From: Chlamydomonas sphaeroides
Taxonomy: Eukaryota; Chlorophyta; Chlorophyceae; Chlamydomonadales; Chlamydomonadaceae
Direction: 5' to 3'
Assembly (NCBI GenBank): GCA_001662425.1
Contig: BDDC01000221.1
Location: forward strand, 1 to 64,000
DNA: 64,000 nt
Shown here: positions 21,352 to 33,312 of the stretch, in pieces
Layout: each line of letters starts with the position of its first letter
Position numbering within the stretch: position 1 is the stretch's first letter
Made by a program: the position numbers and the translations under genes
Notes under the pieces: generated by a model
Told to the model about the DNA's origin: nothing
Databases searched by the model: none
What the model saw: only the letters and a program-made list of their open reading frames with translations

Positions 21352-24300
21352 CTAGTCCAGCTCAAAGTTGAGGCCGCGCACGTACATTACCATCTCCTCG
21401 CTGTGCCCCGGGCCGCCGTTCATGGGGCGGATGGCCCGCAGCGACTCAAGCACCTGCAGGAGGCAGACGGCGGCGGAGAGGGCCACACTAGGATTGGGAA
21501 TGCTGCGGCGCAAGCACGACCAGACCATCTCTGCAAGAGGCACGACTCCAGCCGCACCGCACACCGGCTGCGACACGTACCGTGGAGAAGTCCTGCCCCC
21601 GCGGCAGCCCCTCCACCAGCTTCCCCAGCAGCTCCGCCGGCAGGCTGGCCAGCTGCATGCGCGGGCTGCCGTACACCTCGCCCACCGCCGTACACGCCGC
21701 CTCGTGCCGCTCGGGCACCGGGCCCAGCACATTGGCCACGTCAGCCAGCACCTGTACGGCAAGGCGGGGTACGGCAGGCGGCGAGGCGGCGAGCACATGG
21801 GACCCATCCACCAGGGCGCCACGCCCAGGTACATATCAGCCCCGGTCAGCCCGCCCTGCCCACGCCCTACGCAGCAGCAAACGCCGTCACTGAGCCAAGG
21901 AGCCCCGCCACCCCGACTCCCCAGTTGCACAGCCAGGCACGAAACCCAGGGGCGGCCCCACGCCCACCTCCTTGGTCACGCTCAAGCGCAGCATGGCCTC
22001 CAGCAGCCCCCGCCGCAGCCCGTAGCTGGCGTCGGTGTCGGGGTCAGGCAGGCTGGGGGTGGCCAGCAGCGGGCTGCCGCCCAGCATGACCGCCTCACCG
22101 GGCGACGACCAGCCGCCCACAACGGACCGCCATGTGCCGCTCTCCCACAGGTGCCGCAGGCCTATGGGGTTGGTGCGGCAGGGTGGGCGGTGGTGGTTGG
22201 CGCGATGGGTCGGTGCAGCGGCTGGGCCGGCGGCCGCAGAGCACACGTCGGCGCTATTAGGACTTGGGCGCTGTGGCGTTCGGCTGCGGCCGCACTGGCT
22301 GCGCAGAACTGTCCGCACCTGCAGCCAGCTACGGGCGTCGGCATGCGCATGGTCCCACTGCGCGACGACCCCAGGCTCGGCTTTGAGGCGGCCCAAGCTG
22401 TCCGCAGCCCCCTGCTGCCGAATCAAACGTGTTGTGCGCCCTACCAGGTAGGTGCGAGGAGCCCACCACCAGCGCAAGCTCCGCCGGCCGGCCGCCCGGC
22501 AGGCTCTGCTGCGGCAGCGCGTTGTGGCAGAGCTGGTGGGCCACCGCCAGCATCACCGCCTCGCGCTCCTGCGGACCCGCGGTGACGGCGCACGGGCACA
22601 CGGGGGGGATCGAAGCCAGCCAAACAGACGCCCCACGGTCGCGAGGGCGGCAGCGGGGGTTGCGCGAACAATGCACGGCCTTGACAGGCGGCAGCAGCGG
22701 CGCCTGGTGCACATTTTGACAGCGTCGCCGAGGGCGGCCAGCGGGCCGACAAGGCCAATTCTCCCCATCCCGCGCCGCACCACCTCGGGAGGCCACTTCC
22801 CGTGCGCCATGCCCGGCCGCCGCATCCACCCCTGGCGCACCATCATCATCGTCCGCTCCACCGCCGGCAGCGCCTCTGGGTCGTACGGCGGCGGCGGCAG
22901 CCCCAGGAAGGAGCGGTAGTTGGCGGTGGCGGCGGCGCTGTAGCCCTGGTCCAGCTGCTGGATGGAGGAGTTGCCAAACAACCGCCTGGGGCAAGGAGCG
23001 GCATGGTGGCGCGTGGCCGGTTCGATGCTACGCTACGCGGCCAACTCAGGCTGTGGACCACACGCGCACATGTACACACGCTGGTGGCGAGCGGCGACCG
23101 AGCAGGAATGGGCTGCGGCCTCGACACGCGGGTGCTAGGGAAGGACAAAGCGCCTGTCTAGGCTGGCCGCATGGCGGCGGCCGCACTTGTAGGTCATGTC
23201 CTTGGGCCGATCGCCAAACACCAGCGGCGCGCCCGTGGTGAAGGCGCCGATGTAGGCCAGCTGCTCGCCATTGTAGCTGCCGCGGACCTGCGGGGGCCGG
23301 TGACGGGCGGTGAGGCGAGGGCACCAGCTCTGACGCGCAGCGGCATCCGAAGGAGGCCGCGGACGGCCCCGCTGGCCTGCGCAACAGCTCCTGCTGTGAG
23401 CCCGGCCGGCCTGTGCGAGGGGTCCAGGGGGAGCTTGGGCAGCGGGCGACGGCCCAGCTCCCGCAGCCAGCTCCCGCGCAGCCAGCGCGTGGCGCTGCGG
23501 CTCCGGCTCCGGCCGTACCTGGTTCCACAGCGGCGACTGCGTGAAGTCGCCCTCCTTGAACTCCTGCAGCGTCACGCCGATCTGCGGGCGGGCGTCCGGG
23601 CGGAGGCGGCAGCCAGGCACCCAGCTCGCAGCGCGGCACGGACCGAAGCGGGGCCCAGGCCCTGGCCCACTACCGCGTCGCGCGTCGCGACCGGTCCTCT
23701 CCGCTTCCTGTCCCCAGCGCCCCCCGTAGCCCTGTCACCTCGCGCACCCGTCCACTTCGTCACACCGGCGCCCCAGCTGGGCCCCGCCCTGCCCCGCCCC
23801 GCCCCACCTGGCAGAACATGCGCAGGTAAAAGGCGGCGGTGGGGTCAGTCACGCGGTCGCCGCAGCGGATGACGTTGCCGGCGGATGCCCCGTGCTCGGG
23901 CCCCATGGCCGTCTCCACCACCACAGCTTGGGGCCGCTGCCGGATGATCCACTCGCCTGGCAGGACGGGACGCGCACCGGCGTTAGCGGAGGGAAGGATC
24001 GGCAGCTGTGGAGGGGAGGATTGGCGGCCGGGAACCCGACCGATGGGTGTGGTGGGCGCGTGTGTTCCTGAAAGTACGGATACGGTAGCGTATGTGATAG
24101 GTGGGATGCGGAGGGCGTGGCGGCGGGGTTAGGGCTTCCGGTGCGGCTGGCTGAGCGAGGTGCCAGGGCGCACGCGCCGCATGCGGCGCAGGGCGCATGC
24201 GGCGGGTGCGCATGACTGCTAATGATTGTCGTCGCCGCTATGGAGGCTAGTTCGTCCAAAATGGGCCCACCGATGTGGGGCTGCGGGTAGAGATGCTCCA

Positions 24301-24487
24301 CGCCAAACACGTTGATACGCGTGCCGGTCTCCTCGCACGTCAGGGTGAAGTCGGGGCCCTGCGCCGGAGCCAGGCCCGCAGCGGGCGTCTCGGCCGTGGC
24401 CGCTCGGCACACGACAGCAGCGCTGACTCGTCGAGCGCAGGGCGGCTCAGCGGACCGCGGGGCGGCACACGCGGCAGCGGGCGGCAT
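21352..24487 (-). CDS. TraB domain-containing protein, probably organelle-targeted
   Basis: Member of the TraB/PrgY/GumN-like superfamily, found in plants, animals and prokaryotes. The biochemical role is unsettled; a metallopeptidase-like function has been proposed for relatives. The start at 24487 opens an Ala/Arg/Ser-rich leader (CARRVSAAVVCRAATAE) that looks like a transit peptide. Domain landmarks are INVFGVEHLYPQPHIG (the glycine/histidine motif), EWIIRQRPQAVVVETAMG, QLAYIGAFTTGAPLVFGDRP followed by KDMTYK (the family GDRP..T motif), and ELALVVGSSHLPG with LRHLWESGTW (the second conserved GxxH-like motif). The C-terminal part includes LRRGLLEAMLRLSVTKE and LADVANVLGPVPERH. It ends YVRGLNFELD, TAG at 21354-21352. 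The final 24 bp are duplicated 74 bp downstream. Confidence 0.84.
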
Positions 24488-25695
24488 GCCTGCGGCACGC
24501 GGGGAGGACGTGGTTCGTCCTTGCAGCGTGCGTCACAGCATACGCATTTGGCCGCGGAGCGACTGTTATAATAGCATGGCGAGTTGTGAGCACGCACCGC
24601 AGCTTTGCGGCGCTACCGCAGCAATGCGGCGGTGGCATGCACGCGGAACGGCCGATTGTCCTAGGCCGTCCGGACGCCCTGCTAACCGCCCATGCTGTGT
24701 TGTAGAGCTTTGAAGCATTCTCGTTCGCCAGCCGTCGGCAAAGGCAAGTGCCGATTCGCGTGCAAGCAAAGTATGCTCCGCTTGGTGAAAGGAAGAACGG
24801 CGAGTATCCCTGCAGCGCTCGCAAGAATTTACGTATCTGGGTTGCCTGCAGCGAGCAATTGCGCAACGATACCAGGGGTCGACAGGTGCCTTGGTCGGCC
24901 CCCCGTCCCTGTCCCACGCTGTCTGCGCCCTTGCGCTCGTGCGACAGGCACCCTGCTCGTCCCCGCCATTGCGCTCTGCCGCCATGCCTTTCACCATGGG
25001 TATGAGGCTCGTGCCTGTTACACACAGGCGGAATCGCCCTCACCCGGGCGCTCACGGACGTGCAATGAAGGCTGCGGCGCGAACCAGCAAAACTCCGCCA
25101 CCAGGCACCACCAAAACAGTGTATCGACCAAAACTGGGGCGCGCGCAGCGCCCTCGAACCTTGTACAGACCTCACAGCAACTTCACACAGACCTCATCTG
25201 CATCGCCCACTGACACTTCCTCAGCCAAACAATTACACTACAGCCTGCATTACTGCCGGCCACCGTCCCCAGTTCCTCTGCCTAACATTGTGTTTGCTTC
25301 CTGCGATTACCCGCCTTGCGATGCCCACCCTTGACCAGTCCCCATTCCCAAGCCCCATCCCGGCTGCAGCCATCTACTCCTGCTGCTGGCGCGCCTTGAG
25401 GCCGGGCAGGAGCGGCGGCAGCACATCCTGCGGGCAGCGACACGGGGAGCGGGCAACGTCTTCAGCAATCAAACCCCCGCTCCTACAGGTAATCTTACAC
25501 CCCCCTCACGCTCTGTGTGTCATTGCCCCGGCAGCCCAGGACCGCTGCCCGCCTGCCATCCTCCGTACGCGGCACGGCCCCAGCCGGCCCCCACCCCAGC
25601 GCGGCACGGCCGCCACATGCCCAACCCCGAAATCCTTGTCACTATCAGTTGCCCCGCTCTAACCCTTCACGTCGGAGAGTCAGGTGCATCCCCAA
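24488..25695. other. gene-free spacer
   Basis: Lies upstream of the TraB gene and downstream of the DUF2854-like gene. It is less GC-rich than the flanking exons. No gene, tRNA or repeat could be supported. A minus-strand TGTAA at 25495-25499 is the only site I can assign. Confidence 0.5.
25495..25499 (-). terminator. TGTAA poly(A) signal candidate for the DUF2854-like gene
   Basis: Minus-strand TGTAA about 200 nt downstream of the stop at 25696, a typical spacing for green algal genes. Confidence 0.5.
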
Positions 25696-27639
25696 TCAAT
25701 CTTTTTCCACCGACAATCCCGAAATCCTGGTGCCGCCGCGCCGCACCTTCTTGTCCTTGCCGCCGCGGCCCGCGCCGCTACCGTCCACCGTGAGCCACAC
25801 ATCCACGCCCACGTCCGTCTTGGCGGAGCGCGCCACGATGCCGGGCCCAAAGAAAGACTGGATCTTGGGCGTGAAAGTTTCCCACTTCTCCATCTCCAGG
25901 ATGGAGGAGAACTCAAGCACCAGCGTGTAGGCGCCGTCCACCACCTCCTCGCGCAGGCCTGGGGCAGCGGCGGCGACACGGCACACACACAACGCAGCGT
26001 CAGTCGTGCCGGGTACAAAGAGTATGCAGCGCAGGCCGCCTGCTGAGTAGGTGTGGATCATAATCATTAGCGGCTCAACCGAAATACCAGGATCAACCGA
26101 AAGACCAGGATCACCCAAGCGTTGCAGAGATGATGGGTCGCGCATGTGGCAGAGAACAGGTGGGTGAGTGCCGAGGCAGAAGCGCGGCGCGTGGGGCGCA
26201 GCACTGGGAGCATGCGAAGCGTCGCGCCAGCTATGCATCGCGCTGGCGCATCGAAGGGGCAAGGGAGGTCGGGCGCAAGGCGGCGCGCTGCTGTGCATGC
26301 CAGGCTGCAGCGCCGGTGCCCCAGTCCTTAACCGTCGCAGCAGCAGCCCCTCAGGCACACGAGCCCTAGCCACGTCCTCATCAAGCGAGCAGCGCGTCAC
26401 CAGAGCATCCACGCATGGCCACGGCGCGGCCCACGCAATCGCGGCGCTTTCCTGCACGGCACGGCACGCACCCACGAGGGTGGGCAGGTTCTTGCGCGCC
26501 ACGCCGCCCGGGCGGTTGGGCTTGAAGATGCGGTCCAGCGCCTCCTCCAGGTGCTGCTCGTCACCGTACCTGCGTACGGCAGCATGCGGCAGTCAGTGTA
26601 CGGCATGGCACGATGCGGTGGGAGGCGCGAGCCATGGCTGGCGACTCAGGTACCCGCAGGTGCTGCATGCAGCGGGCCAGGGAGGCGTGCGGTGCGTGGG
26701 CTCACCGGAAGCGGGTGACGTCCTCGCGGATCTGCTTCTGGATGTCGGTCATTTGCGACTCACGCAGCGCAAAGGCCTGCTTCGTGGTCTTGCACGGCAC
26801 CGGCTTGAGCTGCGCGGAGCCAAGGGCGGGGTGGTCGGGGCCCGTCGAGGAGGCAGGGAGACAGGCGGTGAGGCGCGCAGATTCTCTGCAGGTGAAATGC
26901 AGGTTGCGAGGTGGCGGTCGGCCAGGATGTCGGAGAGCGGATCGTTGTTAGCCGCTAGGGGCCATGCCAGCGTGCTCGCTGCCGCCGCCGCCGAGCCGCC
27001 GTGTGCGGCAATGTGCGGAGTCTCTCAGTAGCAGCAGCTTCGCTGCCCGTAAGCGGGCGTGCCACAGGTAATGAAAAATGCTCCGGCGCTGGAGGATGCT
27101 TAGGGGACGGGCGCCGGGTGGGCCCTCGCAGCAGGCGCCTGTCGAGGAAGTGTGTGTGGGCAGGGGCAGCGCACCTGCGCGTAGCTCAGGGCAAAGCCCA
27201 GCAGCGAAACCGGGAAGCCGTAGATGAGGCAGAGGGAGGAGAGGTCGGCTCCAGGAAGAATCATGAAGTAGGCGCCGAAGCCCCAGAATAGCAACCCAAG
27301 GCCGATGGGGGTCAGGATGGAGCCGAAAGAGACCTTGGAGATGGCAAACTCGCTGTCGTCCACATATTCCGCTGGGTTCGTAGAGGCCGGCTTCGCTGGA
27401 GCCGATGGCTCGGCGGAGGCGCGCACGCAGACAGCGCTGCGCCTGTCGATGGAATGCGGCAAGCCAGACGAGCGACGGGGTCAGCCGAGCGACTGGCACG
27501 TTCGACCCGCTACGTTTGCAGCGCGCCCATATCAATAGCCATACCTTGGGCACACAGGGAGCCGCGGCGACGCGGACAGGGACGTGTGGCCCCGGCGAGT
27601 GGTGGTCAGGGCACTGCAAGGGGCGCGCGTGAGCATCAT
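25696..27639 (-). CDS. DUF2854-like plastid membrane protein
   Basis: Resembles a conserved protein family of cyanobacteria and plastids of unknown function; I believe it is DUF2854, from memory. Exon 1 (start 27639, MMLTRAPCSALTTTRRGHTS) is a typical chloroplast transit peptide and splices in phase (AG/G) at the acceptor ATCGACAG into RRSAVCVRASAEPSAP. Two hydrophobic segments follow: SILTPIGLGLLFWGFGAYFM and LIYGFPVSLLGFALSYAQ. The soluble part reads KPVPCKTTKQAFALRESQMT, DIQKQIREDVTRFR, YGDEQHLEEALDRIFKPN, AGLREEVVDGAYTLVLEF and KIQSFFGPGIVARSA. It ends LSVEKD, TGA at 25698-25696. A small intron-derived tail at the C-terminus is possible. The gene is head-to-head with the LRR gene. Confidence 0.72.
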
Positions 27640-27841
27640 GGTCGCGATTTGTGCTTGACGTGAAAAGTAAATGGATGATCACTGCGTGTGGAGTGTGGAC
27701 ATGGAAAATGGGAAACTATGGACGTTGCATGGGGCAATAATGCCGAGCTAACAAGCCCATACTCATTATAACCCGCACAGACCTCAGGTTACAGTATAGC
27801 GGCCGCAGGGAGCCACACGACTTCCCGGGCGCGCCCAGTAC
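27640..27841. promoter_or_regulatory. probable divergent promoter, DUF2854-like / LRR gene
   Basis: AT-richer interval of about 200 bp between two divergent starts. A TATAA word at 27767-27771 (plus strand) is about 70 nt before the proposed LRR start and could be its TATA box. The LRR start itself is uncertain. Confidence 0.35.
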
Positions 27842-30800
27842 TTGCATTGTGCTGCTTCGTCGTGCCTCGCCGTGCCAGCTCGAGCTGGCCTTGAGCCGTT
27901 GGCGTCGTATCCATGGCTCAGGTGTGCATCGTGTAGGCTACGCAGCACACCTGCGTGCTGCTTCGCGCAACAGCCCACCCCGCCAATTCGAGCACAGCGC
28001 GCCGCGGCTGCAGGGTTCTCAGCAGCTTTTCAGCACGGAAATGAGGTTCACATTGCGATACTCCCGCAGGATGGCGCGGCGGACGCAGGCCAGGTGGCGC
28101 CCGGCGAGGAAACGTACGACCTCGAGCTGCAGTTGCACACGCAGGAGGACGTCTGGATGCGGCAAATTGGGCACCTGAAGGACTGGCGAGTCTCGGGACC
28201 CTGGAGGAGCGCTGCGAGGCCGGGGGCTGCGGGCCGGGCTCTGGCACCCTGGCACAGCGTGTCACTCAGCCTCTCACTCAGCCTGGGTCCTGGGGACTTT
28301 GTGCAAAGGGGCCGGTGGTCTGCTGCGCCTTGGCGCCGGATACCGTGCTACCTTACGTGTTGACAATCTTTCATTCGTTTTGTCCTGCCCATGTTCCCCG
28401 CCATGCAGGTGCCGTGACGCTCGCAGCGTGCGCCTCGGTATCCCGAGCTGCGTTGATGCGGGCCTTGCAAAGGAAAGCGTCCGCCTGCTGTTCATGTTCC
28501 AAAACCTGCAGCGCCTAGACATCGTCAACCCTCCGAACCGCCCCATCGACCAGCCGGTGCGAGGGCGGCACTGCTGCAATGAGGTTGTGCGGCACGCACG
28601 CAATGCTGCGAGTAGTAGCAGCGACGGCCGACGGGGCCGCCTTTCGTGTACGGCGTGCTGCTAACCGCGCTATGCCTTTGCGTCCCTGGCCCCCGCTGCG
28701 CCTCCCTCTGCAGGTTGTGCTGGCGTGCGCGGAGCTCCTGGTGGGTGCCTGCACACGGCTGCGGGCGGCTGGGTGGGCTGACACCAGTTGGCCAGTGCCG
28801 CATGCAGCTCTCTACCCGCAGCCGCCGAGGGCCGTCTGCCGTCTGCCCAGGCGGTCTTGGGCGGCCGCGGCACACGGGCCCTGCACCGTAACCCATCCGG
28901 CCCCTGTCCGGCACCCCCTGCCCTCACTTCGCCCCGCCAGAGCCTCACCTCGCTGCGGCTGTGCGGCGGCCACCTGCACCACAAGGGCCTGGACCTGGGC
29001 GTGCTCACCTCGCTGCGGCGGCTGCGCACGCTGGCGGTGCGGCCACACAGCGACGAGGGGCTGGACGGGCTGGAGGACGAGCACATCGCTACCGCGGGCC
29101 GGCTTACGGGGCTGCAGGTGCGGCCGGCCGGCAGCGGGGCCGTAAGGGGATCATCCGCCGCACCCCTTGCAGGGTGGGCGGGCGTGCTGGCCCCTACCCT
29201 GGCGCCAGCGTCCGGGCGGATGAGGCGGGCCGGTGCAATGCGTGTGGGGCCGCGCAGGCCTGCCGATGGTGCATTGACGGCTGGGTATGTGGGCCGGGCA
29301 AGCCGGCGAGCTCGTACTCATGCCATCCAACCAAAAAGCCACATGGGGTTATTACAGCAACCGCTTCATTTCGGCAGGGCCAGGCTCGACTGGTCAGGAT
29401 AGAACGCACAAGGCGCCGCCACCGGACCATGTGCCTGTGCTCAGCCCGTTTCTTTGCCCGCCTGCCTGCCCGCAGAGCCTCAGCCTGCGCGCGAGCGAGA
29501 ACGTGACGGACGAGGGGGTCCTGGCCCTTACTGCGCTAACAGGTACGCCGCGCGGCCCGGCCCACACCGCGCTCCGCTGCCCGCCGCAGCATGCCTGCCT
29601 CGACCAACGTTCCGCGTCCCAGAGGCCTGCCCATGTGCCCTTTGCCTTCGCCCACACCCGCGCGCCCCACACCGCATAGAAAACAGATGCAAGTCAAGAA
29701 CCGCATGCCGCCGCGCCATGCCCGTTCTCCCACCCATGCCACAGACCTGCCTGTGCCTGACCGGCTCCATCACTCTGCCCTGCCCTGCCTTGCCTTGCCG
29801 CTCCGCAGGCCTGACGCAGCTGTCGCTGGTGCCGCTGGGATTGTGCGTAACTCGTGAGGGCCTGGCCGCGCTGTCGGCCGCCATGCCGGGGCTGGCATCG
29901 TTGGCGGTGGGGCTGCACGAGTCGAGGCAGGTGGCGGCGCTCAAGGGCGTGCTGCCTGAGAGCTCGCGGGAGGCCATGGTGCGTCGGGCGCTAGGCGGCG
30001 GGGCCTCCAGCAGGCAGGGCGTCCTGCAGGCTGGGCATCGGCGCCAGGCCGGCGAACACAGGTGCTTCGGCCACTGGCATGGCCGCTGGGCTGCAGAGGC
30101 TTCGCCAGTCCAGAGCCCGCAGCCGTGCGGCAGGCACGGACTAGTGTGCAAGGTCGCACGCGGCGGTGCTGCTTCTGGGCCGGGGCTGCGTGGAGGCCCA
30201 CCTGCCCTTCCGCCGCCTGCGTTCGCGCTACCGTGCCGCCCCGCAGCCGCGAGCCGAGCGCAAGACGCCCGTGTCCGTGTCGGTGGTGCTCAACGCGCCC
30301 GAGGCCAGCGCGGGGGCGTTCTTCACCACGCTGACGCTGGTTCTGCGGCCGTGCCTCGTGAGCCTGCGCATGAGCACGCTGGAGGCCACGGACAGCGCCT
30401 TCATGCTGGCGGTGAGGCGGCCGGGCAACCGGGGCGGGCAGGCCAGTTGTACTGGGGCCCGTCAAGGGCCCGGTACACAGTGTGAGGGGCCGCGGTGCCA
30501 GGCGCGGGATGGAGAGTGTCGATGCCTGGAAACGCACGCACGTGCAAGGTCGCCGTGTGCGTGGCCGGCGGCGGCGGTATGCGGACCAGGCGGCAGCGCA
30601 TCCGCAGGTGGCAGCACTGGCATTCGGGGACATGCGCGCCCGTGACGCGCGCAAAGCCGACCGGCGGTGTGCCCCCCGTGCCGTTGCAGGTTGGCACGCT
30701 GCAGGCGCTTACGGAGCTCAAGATGGGGGTAAGCCGGGGCCCGGGGCTTGGGCGGCTGGCGACACGGACCAGCATGCTTTCTAGCGTGCCCGCAGCACAG

Positions 30801-32780
30801 CTTGCGCTGGGTGCCGCGGCAGGCCTGCGGCCGGGGTGTCATGGCTCTGCCGACCACGGGTGTGGCCGCAACCTGGCCTGAGTGCCTGGCCAGCACCGTG
30901 CTGAGCGGTCGGCCGTTGTGCTGACGCGCCTGTGCTCGCGTGCGGCTCTGCAGGTGAGCCTGCCGGAAGGCGGGCGGCCCTTCACCTGCAGCCTGGCGGC
31001 GCTGTCTTCCCTGGGCCGCCTGCGCACTCTCGAGTTCGCGGTGACCAAGGAGCTGGCCCTGCCGCTGTCCATCAAGCTCGTCAGGTGCTGACCTCCGCCT
31101 CCGCCTGCGCCGCCTACCGCAGCCACATCACCTTCCCAACCCCTTGCCAAACTCCCTTCCTGCACTCACCGCTGCTGCCCCGACCCATTGCCCCCCGCTG
31201 CACCAACGCCCGCCTGCAGCATGCTCGCGCTGTCGTGGCCGCAGCTCGAGAGCCTCAGCCTCAGCTGCATGGCCAAGCCCGAGGTGGTGCCCGAGGCGCT
31301 GGGCTTGCTGGACAACTTCCGGCGGCTGCGCAGCCTGTCGCTCTTCGCGCCGCTCGACTACAGCTGCGACGAGGGCATGGATGGGGTTGTGCTACCGGTG
31401 GTGCCGCGCTACCTGCCGCGCAGCCTCACGCACCTGGTGCTCGAGTGCGCAGACCTGCGGGACACGGTGAGGCGGTGGCGCAGCAGCCGGGGGCCAGTTG
31501 GGGCAGTTGACAGGCCCATTGGGGCAGCTTGGAGCATTGACGTGCGGGGCTTATCTGTGTCGCGCTGTGCTTCGGCATGTGGGTCGGCGGTCCCGAGCCA
31601 GCGTTCACTCGCAGCGGAGCCGCGTCGCTGTGCAGGCCCACGACATCGGGCACTGCCCTGGCCTGCCTCCAGGTGGCCGCAGAGCAGCAGGCGCTGCAGT
31701 GCCGCCGCAGCGGCGGCGAGGCGGGGCCGGCCAGCGGCAGCGGTCTCACATCGCGTACCTCGGTCGAGGGCGGCCCCTGCCCCAGCTCCGGCTCGTTTGG
31801 CCGCGGCGCCGGCCTGCCGCGGTTGCAGCAGCTGGAGCTTAACAATTGCGTGGCCTCGGAGGAGGAGCTGGCGGCGCTGCTGGTGTCGGCAACGGGTGAG
31901 CTGCGCACGCAGCCGACCGGGGGCTGACCTGTGGGCTCCTCGCGTTTGGTTGAAGCCAGCGCTGGCATGCCCGCACCGTGTCGTATGCCTGCCGGCGTCA
32001 CGCCCCTGCCTGGCCCTCGGCGCTGCGCTGCCTGGCACACTTGCGCTCCCCGCCAGGCCTGCGCCACCTGGAGCTGACGGACGTGCGCGGCGTGTCGGAC
32101 GCGTCGCTGTCGGCGGTGCGCAGCCTCACGCGGCTGGAGCACCTCGTAGTGCGCGCCGCCTGCGCGCCCCCGGTACAGCCGGCCGACAGCGCCGCCGCGC
32201 CGCCGCATGGGTCCTCTCCACCGGCGCCAGGCGCAACACCTGCGCTTGCGCCCGCGGCCAGCGGGCTTGGCCACGGCAGCCTGGCGATCCTGCGCAACGT
32301 CTCCACGCTGCGGCACCTCGAGTGGAGCCTACCCGAGCCCATGGACGCGGCGGCGCTGGAGGCTGCGATGCCCGTGCTGTCCTCCCTTCACGGCCTGCAG
32401 CACTTGGCGCTGGACATTTCGAGCGCAGTGCGCGCTGAGGCGGACGCCGCCACCGCGGCGGAGGCGGCGGAAGCTGAGGCCGCGGAGGCTGGCGCTGCAT
32501 CCATGGCGAATGGCTCGAGCGGGCGGCACGCTGCGCCGGCATCGGCGGCCGCGGACCGGCAGGCCGCCATCTCGACAGGGAGGTGGAAGCAGCGGCTGCA
32601 GCCCTCGCTACCGCTGTGCATGATAGCGGAGCGGCCCGGGATCGTTCTCTATGACCTGTAAGTGTCTCGCGCTCCGGACAAGCCCGGCCCGTTGCAGGGA
32701 TGGGCCCGTCGCTCACCCAGTCCTCCTGCCTTCCGCCTGGCAGGTGGAACGACAAGACCGTGTACATGCTGGGGAGGTGA
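27842..32780 (+). CDS. leucine-rich-repeat protein of unknown function
   Basis: About a dozen exons encode irregular leucine-rich repeats of the F-box/AMN1 style: FMFQNLQRLDIVN, LTSLRLCGGHLHHKGLDLG, VLTSLRRLRTLAVR, SLSLRASENVTDEGVLALT, LTQLSLVPLGLCVTREGL, LSSLGRLRTLEFAVTKEL, PQLESLSLSCMAKPEVVPEA, RLRSLSLFAPLDYSCDEGMD, SLTHLVLECADLRDT, LPRLQQLELNNCVASEEEL, LRHLELTDVRGVSDASL and LHGLQHLALDIS. A poly-alanine/glutamate stretch precedes the end. The last joint (GACCT / GTGGAACG) is in phase and gives YDLWNDKTVYMLGR with TGA at 32778-32780. LRR surfaces usually bind proteins. I see no F-box, kinase or membrane segment, so the role is unknown. The 5' exon (TYDLELQLHTQEDVWMRQ) and start at 27842 are tentative. 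Confidence 0.62.
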
Positions 32781-33312
32781 CACCGCTGGACTGCGCAGCG
32801 TCACCATGTGGAAAGAGGTCTGGGGCGAGATGGCAGGCTGCAAGCTGAGCGGCGTTGGGTGGCGGCAATGCAGGGGTGACGGCGTGACGAGGCACACACC
32901 GCCGGGTGTGACTCGTGAGCTCCTCGAGCAGGGGACGGTAAACAGCAAGGAGTGCCTGAGAGGCGCTGCTGTCGTCAGTTACCGTGACGTGTAGGTCTGG
33001 GCGTCCTCCAGGCGGGAAGACCGACTGGGGCTACGTATGGCAAATACATGTGTGTAACATGGAGCTGGAAGTCGTTTGCGAGTCGCTTACGCCCATCGGC
33101 AAGGCGCTATGTTGACGGCGTTGCTTTGGGATAGCAGCGACCTGTTATGGCTGTTGCCAGGCCGATTGCGCTTAAGGTCAAGGGCGTTAACGCATCGAGT
33201 CACGAACGCCATACCCCCAAGACCCAAGCTTGCCACACTGCACAGTGTTGCAATTAGGATACCATGAGCTGCTTTGGCCAAAGCTAGTCAACTCACTCTG
33301 TAGTTTGCGCTC
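32781..33312. other. LRR gene 3' flank and kinase promoter
   Basis: No gene seen. Holds the LRR 3' UTR with a TGTAA at 33053-33057 and, beyond it, the presumed promoter of the kinase gene. Confidence 0.5.
33053..33057 (+). terminator. TGTAA poly(A) signal candidate for the LRR gene
   Basis: TGTAA about 273 nt after the LRR stop codon, a normal algal spacing. Confidence 0.5.
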
